Below, one piece after another: positions 21,107 through 31,281 of a stretch of 64,000 bases of DNA. The notes under the pieces are model-generated. The model saw nothing but the letters and a program-made list of their open reading frames with translations. It was not told the origin of the DNA and searched no databases. Position 1 is the first letter of the stretch; every line of letters begins with the position of its first letter. The stretch is from Nitzschia sp. DOCU1 (lineage: Eukaryota > Bacillariophyta > Bacillariophyceae > Bacillariales > Bacillariaceae). The position numbers were made by a program, and so were the translations under genes. The stretch lies in the NCBI GenBank assembly GCA_951394045.1, contig OX596000.1, positions 186,001 through 250,000 on the forward strand, given 5' to 3'.

Positions 21107-21999
21107 TTCCAGAATGGTGTTGATAAATTTGGCGTGTGTCAATCAATGAAACTTGATCTCTGCAACGATTGTGATGGAAAGGCGTTTGGTGTTTTTGATG
21201 TGTGATTTTGTAAGAGCAACAAAAGCTTTTCTCGGAGGGAATCGGAACAGGCCTCATTCTGTATACTTATTGCCAAATGAGGTAGTATGGGACGATGGGC
21301 ACAGAAGTTGAGTGGGGTTACGTTCCTGGGCATATACGTCAGTTCTCATCAATGTCCCAAATCTCGCATTTGTAGTAGATGGAATGCAGTTGTCGTACGT
21401 GTAGCGTTCGCAAGCTCAAAGTGCCGAGCCTTCTGCGTCCTTGCGTTTCGGGACATCCAATACCGAAATATGCATTGCGCGAAGGTTTGGGGAATGTCGA
21501 ACTACCGTACGTTGGTAGCTCTTTGATAGTGTATGACTGAATTCGCGTCCTCATCGTGTCCTACTTTGATAGCGCATTTATGGACACTTTGATAGCTCGT
21601 TTAACACTACGACACAAAAGATTAAAATTTGACATTCGATTTACCAATTTGAAGCTTCTTTTTGTGTATTCTTGATATCTTGGGAGCGCGCCTGCTCCCT
21701 CCCATGCCAGAAGAAACTAGTGATAACAACTTAAGCTCACGATAGTAGCACCAATAGTAGTTCCTTCTCGGTTCTTGGTTAACCAGCCTCGTTGCTCGAT
21801 AGCTCTCAATCATGATAGCAAGGAAGAACGACGACGATTGACGACATGCGACACCAAAAAAGAGACAAGTCACATGACCAGACTTTCTAGTTCAAGTGCA
21901 TTAGCAACGTCTACTATAGTGCAATCCCTATTTCAAATCAGCAGAATCATCCTTCTATCATTCCCATGAATCATGATTTGAAGTTGATTGTGCATTCCT

Positions 22000-22430
22000 C
22001 GTACGATTTGAAGTTGATTGTTGCATTCGTTGTATCCTGTCAAAAGAACAAAACTAGGAGTTCAACGAAAGAGTGGTGGGGCGGCAGCGACTGCGTAGAG
22101 GTAGCAGCAAATAATGAAGTGTATTGTAGTGTAGTAGTTGTAGTGGCCATGGCAGCTTGTAGACGAATTCACAGCCATTCAAAGTTGATTGTAGCGTTCG
22201 ACCCATGAACAAAATGATCGATGAGATGAAGAAAACAATAGTGGCGCGGCGATGGCTTCGTAGAGGTAGCCATGAATAATAAAGTGTAGTGTAGTGTAGT
22301 AGTGGTGGTGGCAGCTTGTAGATGAATCCACAGCAATCCAAAGTTGATTGTAGGGTTCATTGGCAGGGAAACAAAACGATGACTGACGAGTTGAAAGTGG
22401 CGGCGGCGACGGCAGCTTCGTTTTGGGAGT
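22000..22430. repeat. Degenerate tandem repeat tract
   Basis: The phrase AAAGTTGATTGTAG or close variants recurs (about 21980, 22010, 22185, 22340). The block GTAGAGGTAGC followed by AATAATGAAGTGTATTGTAG and GGCAGCTTGTAGA appears at about 22095 and again at about 22260, diverged. The unit is roughly 165-170 bp. Confidence 0.6.
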
Positions 22431-22803
22431 AGCTTGGCAGCAAAGGCCACAACAGGCGAGTTGTAGAGATGCTGGGTGTTGAACAGGTTGTCAGGTCTAC
22501 ATGACAATGTTAGTGAAATGCATGAATCAAAATACTTTGGTCCGCCATAGAATGCACATACCTTGGTAATATTGAAGTAGTAATTGAATAATAACTAGCA
22601 ATCAAATAATACTGCTGCTGGAACGGCTGTAAAGCGCCAATCAAGGAGTTTATACACATGCGGTGGTAAGAATACAGCTGCAGTACTCAAGAATTGCTCG
22701 CAAATAAAAGTTTGACAGTGAAAGAATGGATTTTTGTGTTGCGCCATTGTCGCCGCTCGTCCAATTCAAAGACAAATTTGGACCAATTCGACTTAACGGC
22801 CAG

Positions 22804-22826
22804 CGGCTTGCGCGCCGCGCAAGCCG
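22804..22826. repeat. Perfect palindrome, 11-bp arms around one base
   Basis: CGGCTTGCGCG, a central C, then CGCGCAAGCCG. The arms are exact reverse complements. The surrounding DNA is AT-richer, so this GC-rich palindrome stands out. Confidence 0.8.
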
Positions 22827-23142
22827 GCAAAAGACTGTTCCCAGCGGTAAATCGCATTCCTTGATACAAACGAAACATCGATTATTGCTTTCAAAATGTT
22901 CTTCGAACTTTTTCTCTTCTTTTTCCTTTCTTTCCCTTTATAAAAATTTCGCTACCTACGTAGCTAGACATAGGCCACCTTCGAAGGTCGGAAGAAAAAA
23001 TGGAGGACCCCAGCGACGAAGTCATAACCTCTCAGAAACGTCTGGTTGAACATTCTGTGAGATGTAGTTAAGAGTGAGGTTCAATAGGGAGCTATAATCC
23101 AGCTTTGTGTAGTCATCAAAACGCCTCCATTGAATGTTTTTC

Positions 23143-23280
23143 CACGTGATAAAACCTCGCTACGTCACTTAGCCGACGCTAATTTAAGGACCCGAGCGCC
23201 TCATTGACTCGAGTTCGTTTTTGATAAGCCCATTGCAGGTTGGAATTGTCATACACGTGGTAAAAGCTCGCCACGTCGCT
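23143..23280. repeat. Two direct repeats with CACGTG and ACGTC boxes
   Basis: CACGTG at 23143-23148 with ACGTCAC at 23162, and CACGTG at 23254-23259 with ACGTCGC at 23273. The boxes are 19 bases apart in both copies. The intervening bases are also nearly identical (TAAAACCTCGCT versus TAAAAGCTCGCC). The copies are offset by 111 bases. CACGTG is a G-box/E-box; ACGTC is a bZIP/CRE half-site. Confidence 0.7.
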
Positions 23281-23723
23281 CAAAAACGTATGATAACATC
23301 ACGGATCGGGAATGTTTGTTCAGTGTTTGCTAATTGGATGCATACGATGCTCCGCTAGACCGAGCAACGAAGAAATCAAGAAGGTGACATTAAAGTTCAA
23401 CAGCATCAGAACCTCAAAGGCTCTACTACCGGTAAACTTCGATGCACTGACTGTACAAGGTTCCTCGATGGAGCTTTCCGTGGCGTTCTTCGTTTCAGCC
23501 TCAAACTGAAGACGCCTGTTTGACGCCACCACATTCAATTCCGCCCATAAAGTCAAAAACGGTCGTGTGGATGGCGTGAGACGTACGACACCAAAATTTG
23601 ATTAGATGCGATAGATCTAACCCTGTCACCTTGCTACGGGACATAGTGAATTCGAAAAACGACATTGGTAGAATCACTCAACAAGTAGTATCAAAAGTTG
23701 GCAGCCTGGTCGATGATCCAATA

Positions 23724-23733
23724 CTACCGGTAG
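23724..23733. repeat. CTACCGGTAG palindrome, copy 1
   Basis: Perfect 10-bp palindrome in intergenic DNA, one of six in the window. Confidence 0.8.
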
Positions 23734-23751
23734 TCCAACATAACGAGCACG

Positions 23752-23812
23752 AACAAGAAGATCAAGAACGAGCTACTACTAGTAGTACGACTAGTTCTTG
23801 CTTCTTCTTGTT
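23752..23812. repeat. Imperfect inverted repeat with palindromic loop
   Basis: The left arm AACAAGAAGATCAAGAAC (23752-23769) pairs with the right arm GTTCTTGCTTCTTCTTGTT (23794-23812), with one inserted base and one mismatch. The 24-base loop itself contains the palindrome CTACTAGTAG at 23776-23785. Confidence 0.75.
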
Positions 23813-24081
23813 AGTACTAGTACGTTGTTACTCTGTTTCGTTCTTGTTTCGTTGCTGTTGAACAAACAGTCGTATTGGCACCGACAACATTCTCTAGATT
23901 CTTGGATGACAAAATGTAGAAAGAATTGAGAATTATATAAATGGTGATGGTGATTCCAACAGCAGGTACTAGTAGAACCTTCTCTACATTTGTGGATATT
24001 ACTACCAATCAGCACCAGCAGCGATGTTTGACGATGACGATATCATTATATCTTCTCTCGCAGCTCCCATCGCTTGTCATT

Positions 24082-24957
24082 TTACGCCGATAGTCGTCGC
24101 ATCATGAGTTTGGTCGTACGAGGACTCATGAGATATTCTCGGACGGCCTCTTGATCGGCCTTGGCTTGTTCGGCGGCTTTTTCGGGCGACGTAAAGGTGG
24201 TGGATTTATACAAGTCAGCAATGCGTTGATCATTAAAGACACCCGTCAATTCTTGTTCGTCTTGTTCTAGCAAGACAGTATCCCAAGCTCGATTTTTCAA
24301 AATCCGTCCCGATCGATCCAAATATTTTTCCAATCCACGAATATCATCGTCTTCACCTAACGCTGCATGGTGTTGGTGCGTCGATTTGTGTTTTTGAACA
24401 ACAGCACGACGTTCTGTTTTCATCTTGGCAAAATCTTCTGGTTGTAACCACAATTCACTACACGACGCATCTTCCGTGACAGGAACTACTTCTTTGACTT
24501 GAACGGTAGCATTGAAATCAATCGAACGGCGACGTTGAATCGGATATCGTTCTCCCCGAATACGAACTTCTACCACTTCCGTCGCAGTACATCCCATACT
24601 GGCACGACGAGCATTGACTCGATCCGCCAATCGCATCGTTGGAGCTGTTGTCCCAGTACCAGCTTTGAGAGACGATCGACGAGGAACTTTGGAGTGATCG
24701 TACTGGTGTGTCTTGTGACCTACTTCTTCTTCTTCATTGTCCTCTCGGTTACTCTTGCCCGGAGATGCCGCTTCATAACCCAAATCTTCGGCCGTGGGAA
24801 TGGATTTTTTCTTTACGCTAAGGACACTAACCTGACGAACAGGCAAATTAGGGGATTCGTCCTGAAAATTGTGCAATTTGGCCGTGCCACCACTACCACT
24901 GCTGTGTTCGCTATCGGAGCGATCTAGAAAGGGCAACTCTGGAAAGTCATTGGCCAT
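24082..24957 (-). CDS. Small basic diatom-family protein A (K/R-S-V/I-x-F family), 291 aa
   Basis: A clean ATG-to-stop single exon. It is homologous by eye to the protein at 39796-40314. Both share a strand with RRSIDFNATVQVKEVVPV (PSVAFDARVRVRNVLHV in the other), then a Trp followed by (T/P)(D/E)(E/D)FA(K/S)MK, then a charged region with RGLEKY (RGAETQ in the other), then a helical tail with Gln-Glu-rich AVL.EQ-like and AEQAKADQEAVREYL. I recall this layout as a recurrent diatom protein family of unknown function but cannot name it. The N-terminal half is Ser/Glu-rich. No targeting signal. RRSIDF resembles an RVxF-type protein-phosphatase-1 docking motif, which is a weak hint only. Confidence 0.75.
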   Translation of the reverse strand: MANDFPELPFLDRSDSEHSSGSGGTAKLHNFQDESPNLPVRQVSVLSVKKKSIPTAEDLGYEAASPGKSNREDNEEEEVGHKTHQYDHSKVPRRSSLKAGTGTTAPTMRLADRVNARRASMGCTATEVVEVRIRGERYPIQRRRSIDFNATVQVKEVVPVTEDASCSELWLQPEDFAKMKTERRAVVQKHKSTHQHHAALGEDDDIRGLEKYLDRSGRILKNRAWDTVLLEQDEQELTGVFNDQRIADLYKSTTFTSPEKAAEQAKADQEAVREYLMSPRTTKLMMRRLSA

Positions 24958-25369
24958 TTTAGATTGTCGTTGATACAGTTAGGAATGCAGAGTGGGGGGA
25001 GGGGGGAGGGTCGATGAGATGGATGATACTCTGCTGTTGTTCAGTGGATGTTATGATTCATGGCGGCTGATCTATTTTACCGCTCCTCCGCTTTCTTTGC
25101 CGGCCCACACTTCGCTTTTTGGTGTACTATTTGAACCCGCCGACAAAGGAGAAGGACGTGTGTCCTCGTGAGAAATGGATGTGGGTGTATCTGGGCGGTC
25201 ATTAGGCCTACGACAAATGACCTGTCCCAATGAGACACTTATACATATGCCTGTGGCATTTGGGATCGCCGTTCTCTAGAGGCATACGTCAGTCACAAGA
25301 GCCAGGATCAATTTTTGGAGGCATTTTTTCCGGCACCATCAGATTCCATGGGTGTCAATCAAATCATTC

Positions 25370-26490
25370 CTTGGCATCGTCTCATCGACCATTGCGACGG
25401 GGAAGATAATACCGGCAATCAACCGCGAGGTTAAGGAGAGGGGGATGGAATGAGAGATAGTGGAACCGCTTCTTCGTTATAAGGTACAGTCAGTACCGTT
25501 TATAGCCTGCTGGGCGCCGGGGGTCTGTGGGGGTCAGCATTGTCTTGGTGGAGGGTCTCCTTTGGTGGTTGCTTGTCGCACTCTTCTTCAAATCTGGACG
25601 ACAGCTTTGACCTACTACGGATATCATAGCTCGCGATGTTCCACCTATGTCATGGCAATAATCCATGACAAGCGACACATGATCGTCTTTTAAGTGCAGC
25701 CGTGTAGATATTTGACACTGCCTACCGGTTTCACGCCACTCTGAAGGAAACGATCCGAGACTCGGCCTAAATGCACATACTACAGTTGCAGAGGAGATGC
25801 AAAATCTACAGGAATGCAAAGATAAAAGGGGTTGATGCTACGTGAGTATTCGGCTCCTACCAAAACTTTGAGTCATCCACGGACGGTGCTGGATGAATAA
25901 TGCCATGGGCAATGTGCTGATGGCTACTTCAGCTGGGCTGGGCAGGGGGGACCCAGCGCCGTGGCGACAACAACGCCAGCACCATCAAGAAGAAAAAAGG
26001 AGTCTACAACAGGTGCCTCATGATGGGAGGAAAAACTACTTCCAATGATCGAGCCAAATCATTTGTTCATCGATCGATCGACCACGACGACGACTGCGAC
26101 GATCACGCCGGCAATCAACAATCAACATCAAAGTTAAATACAGGGAGATGATAACCCAGGAGATGATTCCCTTGAAACCTCAAAGGCACAGTCAGTAACG
26201 TGTAGCCTCTTGCAGGGGGTCGCGAGAGGGGCGAGCTTTCGCATATGCCGCGGTAGCATGATATGCGGGTTGACATTGTTTTTCCGGGTATCCTTTGGCT
26301 GTTTCTTGTTTTGGCTCTCCAAACCTGGACGAGCAGCAATTGACGTGTTGAGTTCCTCCAATATCTTTGTCTGTAATGATTCATCTGTGTCACGCAACAA
26401 TCAATGACACTCGGAAGAAGTCGTGGTATCATGCAGATGTGTAGATATGTGATACTGCCTCAAAGGAAGATCCGAGACTCGTCCATATGC
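25370..26490. repeat. Diverged duplicated segment, two copies about 700 bp apart
   Basis: Copy 1 covers about 25370-25770 and copy 2 about 26075-26490. Matching landmarks in the same order: CCGGCAATCAAC; a purine-rich stretch ending GATGGAATGAGAG or GATGATAACCCAGG; AGGCACAGTCAGTAACGTGT versus AGGTACAGTCAGTACCGTTT; a CATTGT box followed by CCTTTGG(T/C)(G/T)GTT; CAAATCTGGACGA versus CAAACCTGGACGA; TGTGTAGATAT; GATCCGAGACTCG. Boundaries are approximate. Confidence 0.65.
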
Positions 26491-26711
26491 AAGTACCTAC
26501 AAGCGCAGTTGCGGTCCAAGATCACCAGCCATGCCATTGTCCAAATGGGTTGATACTGCTTGACAATTCGGCTCGTGCAAGAGCTGGGATTCTGGCTGCG
26601 TCCTGTGGGGGATGCATAGAACAATGGCGGGTAAACGCGACGAAAACACCGCCGACTCCAACACAACACGAAGTGAAAAGTCAGCGCATCGCGGATCTGG
26701 AGCTACTATGA

Positions 26712-26721
26712 CTACCGGTAG
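26712..26721. repeat. CTACCGGTAG palindrome, copy 2
   Basis: Perfect 10-bp palindrome in intergenic DNA, next to the decayed duplication. Confidence 0.8.
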
Positions 26722-26787
26722 GATAACTGAAAGGAGTCGTTTGTACCTGATGCTAATAGTTGCTTGCCTGCTACCAAAGAAAAAGAA

Positions 26788-27013
26788 GAAGACAAGGGCA
26801 TTCAATGTTCTCGTTGATATGTTATTAAGTTTTCATTCCATGTAATGTTGTGACGAATGATCTATCTTCTCTTCTATTTTTCTATTGCGGATCAAAGGTG
26901 TGTGTGATGTGAAGACAAGGGGCATTCAATGTTCTCGTTGATATGTAATGTTGTAACGAATGATCTATCTTCTATTCTATTTTTCGATTGCGGATCAATA
27001 GTGTGTGTGGTGT
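26788..27013. repeat. Tandem duplication, unit about 120 bp
   Basis: GAAGACAAGGGCATTCAATG and the following ATGTTCTCGTTGATATG, then GAATGATCTATCTTCT and TTGCGGATCAA and GTGTGTG, occur in order twice, starting near 26788 and 26911. Confidence 0.7.
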
Positions 27014-27100
27014 CTTGAGGTTAGGGTAAATCATTGAGAAACGTGTTGGCTGTGTTCATGCATGTGAAAAAGTGCACTCATATCGTTTGCCTTTCTGTAT

Positions 27101-27586
27101 TCAGGCGGCACCGGCGGTTGATTGGGTGGATTCTTCTGGAAAGGTGCCCGGGGCAAAACGAACACTCTTGCCACCGAAACCAAGTCGTTTCAGTGGGTTC
27201 TCGAAAAGTTGTGGTGACTCGGGTCGTCGTCTTTGTTCTTTCGAAGTTGAAGATCCTTGTGATGATGCTGCTGATCGAAGGCGCATTAGGAAACGAGTTG
27301 CCTGAACAAGGGGGCGAACTCGAGACCGGGGGGGCGCTCCGTTGGTGCTTGTTCGTCGACGCGGCTTGTCATTAGTGCTGTACTTCTGCTGAGAAGTTTG
27401 CTGGCTTTTCGGAGATGGCTCAGGAGTAATTGGAGGGGAGTAAAATTCCAGCTCAAAGGTGATTTCGGTGGTCGACATTTCATCTACGTTGATGCATGCA
27501 AACTCAATGGCGGCGGGGGTTCCCTCGCAAAGTGGACGGCTAAAGTCATCATCAGTAGGGTCGAAAGTCATGGTATATTCAATCAT
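27101..27586 (-). CDS. Small basic protein with KSVRF motif, 161 aa
   Basis: First ATG at 27586 (MIEYTMTFDPTDDD). The first 60 residues are acidic and could form strands (ATEITFELEFYSPP region). The rest is Pro/Ser/Arg-rich and disordered. Near the C-terminus GGKSVRFAPGTFPEE contains a K-S-V-x-F motif like those in neighbours at 24082 and 28827. No domain, signal or membrane segment. It stands alone between gene-poor stretches and converges with nothing. Coding is supported by the open frame, the ATG and the motif shared with its neighbours. Confidence 0.5.
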   Translation of the reverse strand: MIEYTMTFDPTDDDFSRPLCEGTPAAIEFACINVDEMSTTEITFELEFYSPPITPEPSPKSQQTSQQKYSTNDKPRRRTSTNGAPPRSRVRPLVQATRFLMRLRSAASSQGSSTSKEQRRRPESPQLFENPLKRLGFGGKSVRFAPGTFPEESTQSTAGAA

Positions 27587-28826
27587 TGTCAATAAATTTC
27601 TTCTGCTAGATTGCGCTTTGTTTTATGGAGTAGCAATCGTTCCAAGTTTTGCCTTCACTTACCGGGTCGATCGTACATGTTTTCGAATTTCCCGTCAGTA
27701 CGTTCCGACGGGCAATAATAATCGCAGCCGTCTGTTGCCCAACACATGTTTTGAGGCCCCGTGACTCAGCACAATATGGCGCCTTGCCTATGGAAGTTAT
27801 CGAATTTTTAGGCGACAGATGACAGGATCAGGGCATATTAAATCTAGTTAGCAGCAGCTGTTTGAGAGCTCCGTGACTCCGCCCATTATGGCGATTTCGG
27901 CAACGGAATTTTCCCATTTTCGACAATGGTAGGAGTAGCTCCATGTGCATCCTCTTGATACATCTGAAAGTGTGAGACGATCCAATGCACAAAGTGTTGG
28001 TCGAAAGGACAAGGAGATAGAGACACATGAATTACATTTACACCTTGTGTGCCAACATGCGGTCGTGCAGAGAGAGAAGTGGGGTAGGACCGATCATATC
28101 ATAGCAGCAACAATTAGACCTCGAAGAGAACTACCGTAGTACGAGTCATAGTAGCAATAGCTCTCGAAGGGACTAACGCACCTAGGACGAGCAGGACACC
28201 AAGAAAGTACGACAGTTGGGGGAGCAATAACCCCGCCGGTCGGCAATGGGACTCCAATAATGATCTTTGGTAGTAGCTAGTAGTCGTTGCAGCATCATGC
28301 CATGATGATAGAACACCAACAGCGGCGATGTGCTATCGTAGACTATATCTGTTACTAAGTGCTCAGTCATGGAGCTTTTTATTCCTATTTTTGGTGGGAT
28401 TCTGCTTCAGTTATCTACAAGCTTTTGCAGCAGCAGTGCCTCCGCATCTACCATATAATCGCAGACAATGATCGCTTTAGGAATGATCTACTGCTACGTT
28501 GCATTACCTATCGAATTGCTACTCTACGTTGCATTGAATATTGCTAGTAGCAGCCTAGTATCATTAACATGGGTTAAGTCAGTTGAGTTATATTGCTGCC
28601 GTAGCATCGAGTTACCTCTACTAGGAACCATCCACAAGCGTTTGCAGTAGCATCAGTCGGCCAGCACGAAACTGTGGCAGAGATGGAGAGTAGCCTAGTG
28701 ATTTCTCCCGCGCGTATCTGCTACCCCCGGACAGTATGCTCGACCCCCCAGGCACGACAGACCCAACACCTAAATGGCCTGTTGGACCACCCATAGTCCC
28801 AGTTTAGAGCCGGAACTTAAGTTTCA
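27587..28826. other. Intergenic, no gene supported
   Basis: About 1.2 kb of repeat-like AT-moderate DNA with short frames only. Two related phrases (CCCCGTGACTCAGCACAATA near 27758 and CTCCGTGACTCCGCCCATTA near 27870, each followed by TGGCG) suggest a small decayed duplication. Confidence 0.45.
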
Positions 28827-29309
28827 TCAGGAACTGTCTCGATCATCGCTGAACTTCTCCACTCGTCTCCGGACAAACGCTCGAACTCGAATAGGGATAA
28901 CATCGACATCATCCGAGAAATGAACCGATTTCTCGACCCCACCGCTAAAGAAAGACTCGCACGATGCGTGGCCATAATCAGAGAAAGAATCATGATGTTT
29001 CAGGATAGACTTTTGATGCCCTGAATTGGACTGCAGCGATAGTCGAGGGGGACTCACGCTTCCATCGTTCTTGTTATTATTGTTGGCTGCTTCTCTTGTT
29101 CGAGGCCAACTACTTCGATCATTAACTCGACGTCGCGAGAAAGTACTCGCGCCCTGGTTTTCGTTTCGTAGATGCTGCGGATAATTAATAGATGACAACA
29201 CCGGGGGCTCTACCCGCACCATGTCCGGCTCGCGGAGCTCTTGCTCTTGCTCCGCCAACAACATCATTTGCTGGGGTATTATTTGGGTAGAAGACATCCG
29301 ATGGGGCAT
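28827..29309 (-). CDS. Small protein with SILK and KSVHF motifs, 160 aa
   Basis: A single exon from ATG 29309. The N-terminal half is Gln/Glu/Arg-rich. About residues 97-104 read HQKSILKH, and about 30 residues later VEKSVHFSDDVDVIPI. S-I-L-K followed by K-S-V-x-F in that order is the pairing seen in several protein-phosphatase-1 (PP1) regulatory proteins, where SILK and RVxF motifs dock on PP1. This is a motif-level suggestion, not a homology call. The tail is basic then acidic. No signal or membrane segment. Confidence 0.55.
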   Translation of the reverse strand: MPHRMSSTQIIPQQMMLLAEQEQELREPDMVRVEPPVLSSINYPQHLRNENQGASTFSRRRVNDRSSWPRTREAANNNNKNDGSVSPPRLSLQSNSGHQKSILKHHDSFSDYGHASCESFFSGGVEKSVHFSDDVDVIPIRVRAFVRRRVEKFSDDRDSS

Positions 29310-30172
29310 CGTGTGTTCTGTTTGGAAGTCGTAAAAGTAAATGAAGAGAGTCGTTACAGAAGATGAAGGCAGTGAATTTTTGAACGCTCTGGTACCTTGG
29401 CCTTTTTCCGGCGGGCGCTACAATCGATGCGCTTCTTTGGCGTTTGATAGGCGGAGTTGACATGTCTTTGTCTTGTGTAGAGAATCAATCATGAATGCTA
29501 TTTTGCCGTAGTCTCTCAGGCCTAATAAATTGCAGTTCGCCACATCACTTCTCAACCTCAACTGGCCGTTGCACACGACACTCGGAGGAAGAAAGTGCAC
29601 ATTCAACAGTGCCCCCGAGCTCGCGAAATCCCGCTTCGCATCAGCGTGAGACATACTACGGTAGCAGCGCGGAAACGAATTTGGCGGGAATAAGCTCTTC
29701 CGCCGAGAGGCGAGGCCTCATTTCCAAAAATACGCAAAAATAAAATTACACTAGGATAACACGAGTTATCGCGCGGCGCCAAATTTTTTGAAGAGCTTAT
29801 GGATGGTTCCGCTTCCCGCGGGATGATGTCAGATTGAATCGTGAGAGTCCACTAATGCTGACGCAAGCAAACGGGACTGGCTTTTTCATTCGTGGAAGAA
29901 AGCATCTACGAGCGAGCCGGCAGAAAAGTCCAGCTGTCGGGGGAAAGAATGCAAGAATGCTCCCATGAAAGAACAACGCGAACCTTTCTTCGTTTGTGAT
30001 GTTGTTCCCAAAAATGGAAGCCCTTCATCTGTTGCCGTAGCACTGAAGCCCGACCTGGTAGTATTTCTCGGCGATCGTACATTCTCATAAAACTGCCGGT
30101 AGATCCCCAGCAATCCTACATAACATAACAATCATTTGCTTCAGCAGCACCGTCCTCGACGACTCGAGTAAC
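29310..30172. other. Divergent promoter region
   Basis: About 860 bases between the minus-strand gene at 28827 and the HSP20-like gene at 30173. No supported coding frame; probably a shared regulatory region. Confidence 0.5.
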
Positions 30173-30682
30173 ATGGCACAAGGGTACATCCGACGAAACC
30201 CAACGACTCACTGCACTGTGGAAGAAGATGAGTTCCAATATCTCATCAAGCTAGAGTTGCCGCCACAAGTTGTACCTCTTCAGAATACGACACAACAACA
30301 CCACCATCATCATCGTAACAGCAGGAATCAGGAAACGTCCCTGATGATCAAGTGTACCAGCAAAGGATCCGTCCTCCATGTGGAGGTTGAAACAGTTACA
30401 ACAGGCGAGACTTTACTGTCACGGGTATTCATGCTATCCGATGATGCAGTGGAAGATAAAATATATTCGGCCTTGCAGAAAGAAGGCAACACGTTAGTGG
30501 TCGTCATTCCCAAGCGTTCGTCCTCTAAAGACGATGATACTGAGACGACTGCCGACGACTGCTTGTCCGAAAGCAGAGAACCCGTCTCTCCGATACGAAA
30601 AACAACGCGACGTTTACTCCATACGTTGTTTGGAAAGAGCGGTGAAAACACCCCAGTGACCTATACGGAGACTCTGGTATAA
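30173..30682 (+). CDS. HSP20/alpha-crystallin-like small protein, 169 aa
   Basis: A single exon with a clear ATG. Residues about 18-115 have the HSP20 pattern: EEDEFQYLIKLELP (strand pair), LMIKCTSKGSVLHVEVETV, LLSRVFMLSDDAVEDKIYSA, then NTLVVVIPK, which corresponds to the GVLTVTVPK end of the family. Between the first two strands is a His/Gln/Asn-rich insert (QQHHHHHRNSRN). The C-terminal 50 residues are Asp/Thr/Ser-rich and then basic, and lack a clear IxI motif. Small heat-shock proteins are ATP-independent chaperones that oligomerise through the domain. The divergent sequence and absent IxI make a classical sHSP role uncertain. It may instead be an HSP20-fold adaptor. Confidence 0.68.
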   Translation: MAQGYIRRNPTTHCTVEEDEFQYLIKLELPPQVVPLQNTTQQHHHHHRNSRNQETSLMIKCTSKGSVLHVEVETVTTGETLLSRVFMLSDDAVEDKIYSALQKEGNTLVVVIPKRSSSKDDDTETTADDCLSESREPVSPIRKTTRRLLHTLFGKSGENTPVTYTETLV

Positions 30683-31281
30683 CCGTAACCGCTTTTACGG
30701 GCCACTCTCTTCTTCTGCCAGTTCGACAATTCTTCCGCCTCCAAACTTTCGAATCCAAATGATTAGTTTGAATACTCTTCAAGAATTCATAATGTTGTAT
30801 TGCAATTTCTTGCACGCATTCGATTCTCCTTTGGAATATACATGATCGAATGTCCCTACACCCAACCAAGAGCGACTCCCAAAAGTATAACTATGATAGC
30901 TCGTCGATAACTGGCACCGACAAATACTAACGAAACAACTTTAGTATACAATATTCAAATCTTTTAGATCTATTAGTCGCCCATAGAACGAACTCACGGA
31001 TCCGCCTACTACTACTAGAAACATCTCACCCTTTTCTGGAAGAGTGTTCCTTTCGGTCTTCATGATAGGATGTCGCTACACCCAACCAAGAAAGACTATG
31101 ATGCCTCGTCGACAACTGGCGCTAACCAATACTAATGAAACAATTTTAGTATACACCTTACTAAATCTAGGTCGAGTAGTCCTCTGTAGAACGAACGCTT
31201 GGATCCGCCTACTAGCACCATCTCGCCCTTTTCTACTCGAAAGCTTTTTTTGAACTTTCAAGAAGCCCATCAACGACATGT
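30683..31281. other. Intergenic with a 220-bp direct duplication
   Basis: Two genes converge here (30173 + and 31282 -). The only structure seen is the tandem duplication 30841-31240. Confidence 0.5.
30841..31240. repeat. Tandem duplication, offset 220 bp
   Basis: CATGATCGAATGTCCCTACA starts copy 1 (30841) and CATGATAGGATGTCGCTACA starts copy 2 (31061). Both continue with CCCAACCAAG, a CTCGTCGA block, AATACTAA(C/T)GAAACAA, TTTAGTATACA, then GGATCCGCCTACTA and CATCTC(A/G)CCCTTTTCT. Confidence 0.75.

Larger units (their letters stand above)
21107..24081. other. Gene-poor region of about 3 kb
   Basis: Only short frames without domains. It holds a degenerate repeat tract (about 22000-22430), a 23-bp palindrome (22804-22826), a pair of G-box/ACGTC direct repeats (23143-23280), a CTACCGGTAG palindrome (23724) and a long hairpin (23752-23812). 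This may be decayed repetitive DNA. No transposase or reverse transcriptase motif could be recognised. Confidence 0.5.
24958..27100. other. Gene-poor region with decayed duplications
   Basis: About 2.1 kb with no supported gene. It contains two diverged copies of a 400-bp segment (25370-25770 and 26075-26490), a short tandem duplication (26788-27013) and a CTACCGGTAG palindrome (26712-26721). Open frames on the minus strand in both duplicate copies are short and do not share a conserved protein. Confidence 0.5.

Noticed and set aside
22726..23049. Plus-strand and opposite minus-strand frames around the 22804 palindrome
   Set aside because: Both overlap a palindrome and low-complexity Phe/Ser codons; neither has a domain.
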